In this document: positions 63,905-64,000 of the stretch, piece after piece
Layout: each line of letters begins with the position of its first letter
Numbering within the stretch: the stretch's first letter is position 1
Made by a program: the position numbers and the translations under genes
Assembly (NCBI RefSeq): GCF_902806685.2
Contig: NC_048557.2
Location: forward strand, 310,001 to 374,000
Reading direction: 5' to 3'
DNA: 64,000 nt
From: Maniola hyperantus
Lineage: Eukaryota > Arthropoda > Insecta > Lepidoptera > Nymphalidae
The notes under the pieces: generated by a model
The model's input: only the letters and a program-made list of their open reading frames with translations
What the model was told of the DNA's origin: nothing
Databases searched by the model: none

Positions 63905-64000
63905 TAAACCTATGCCCTTCTCTGGAATACAAGCTGTCTCCTCGCACCAAACGTCAAAATTGGTTAAATGGACCATGAAAAGCTAGCAGACAGACAGACA
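63905..64000 (-). mobile_element. Hel-D-like Helitron 5' part, cut by window end
   Basis: TTCTCTGGAATACAAGCTGT, AACGTCAAAATTGGTTAAAT, GAAAAGCTAGCAGACAGACA. Confidence 0.55.

Overview
The window is nuclear DNA from an insect, almost certainly a moth or butterfly. It is AT-rich and made largely of interspersed repeats of kinds typical of Lepidoptera. These are dozens of short Helitrons ending in a GCGAC..CTAG hairpin terminus, three tRNA-derived SINE families, 3' ends of RTE-type and Jockey/R1-like LINEs, many MITEs, and dense TAGGTA-type low complexity. I found no host protein-coding gene, tRNA, rRNA or CRISPR array. The family labels used below are my own working names: Hel-D, Hel-E, Hel-F, Hel-G (Helitrons); SINE-R, SINE-L, SINE-F (SINEs with Arg-like, undetermined and Phe-like heads); CCGG repeat; MITE-A to MITE-N.

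The one substantial gene lies at 60655-63265 on the minus strand. It encodes a DUF7869-type protein of about 613 residues in two exons, with a 768-bp intron and one frameshift in a run of seven A. It sits inside what looks like a complete DNA transposon of 3,899 bp (59690-63588). The ends are 28-bp inverted repeats (25/28 identical) flanked by a 6-bp direct repeat CATAAG, and TIR-like motifs recur inside the ends. The element has split an RTE LINE copy whose two halves can be read on either side, so the insertion can be recognised without an outside reference. This links an otherwise uncharacterised insect protein family to defined transposon ends.

Other notable structures: a 1,275-bp TRIM-like LTR element with two 380-bp LTRs that read identically and a 4-bp TSD (40306-41580), plus a diverged LTR relative at 27.9 kb; an RTE copy with a twin-priming-type 5' inversion and a 12-bp TSD (51.1-51.65 kb); MITE-A, four copies all with a 3-bp CTG/CAG TSD, one of which contains MITE-B with a TAA TSD; a retroposed fragment with A26 and a 20-bp TSD (26.8-27.2 kb); and a CCGG repeat with two adjacent perfect palindromes (44.5 kb).

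Layout: 0-14 kb, dense Helitron/SINE/LINE/MITE mosaic; 14.2-17.1 kb, AT-rich and TAGGTA-rich with few repeats; 17-20.1 kb, mosaic; 20.4-21.1 kb, GC- and CpG-rich island of unknown nature; 21-40 kb, mosaic; 40.3-42.3 kb, TRIM beside a LINE ORF2 fragment; 42.5-47 kb, MITE-rich; 47.7-49.7 kb, mostly unassigned; 50-59.6 kb, mosaic; 59.7-63.6 kb, DUF7869 transposon.
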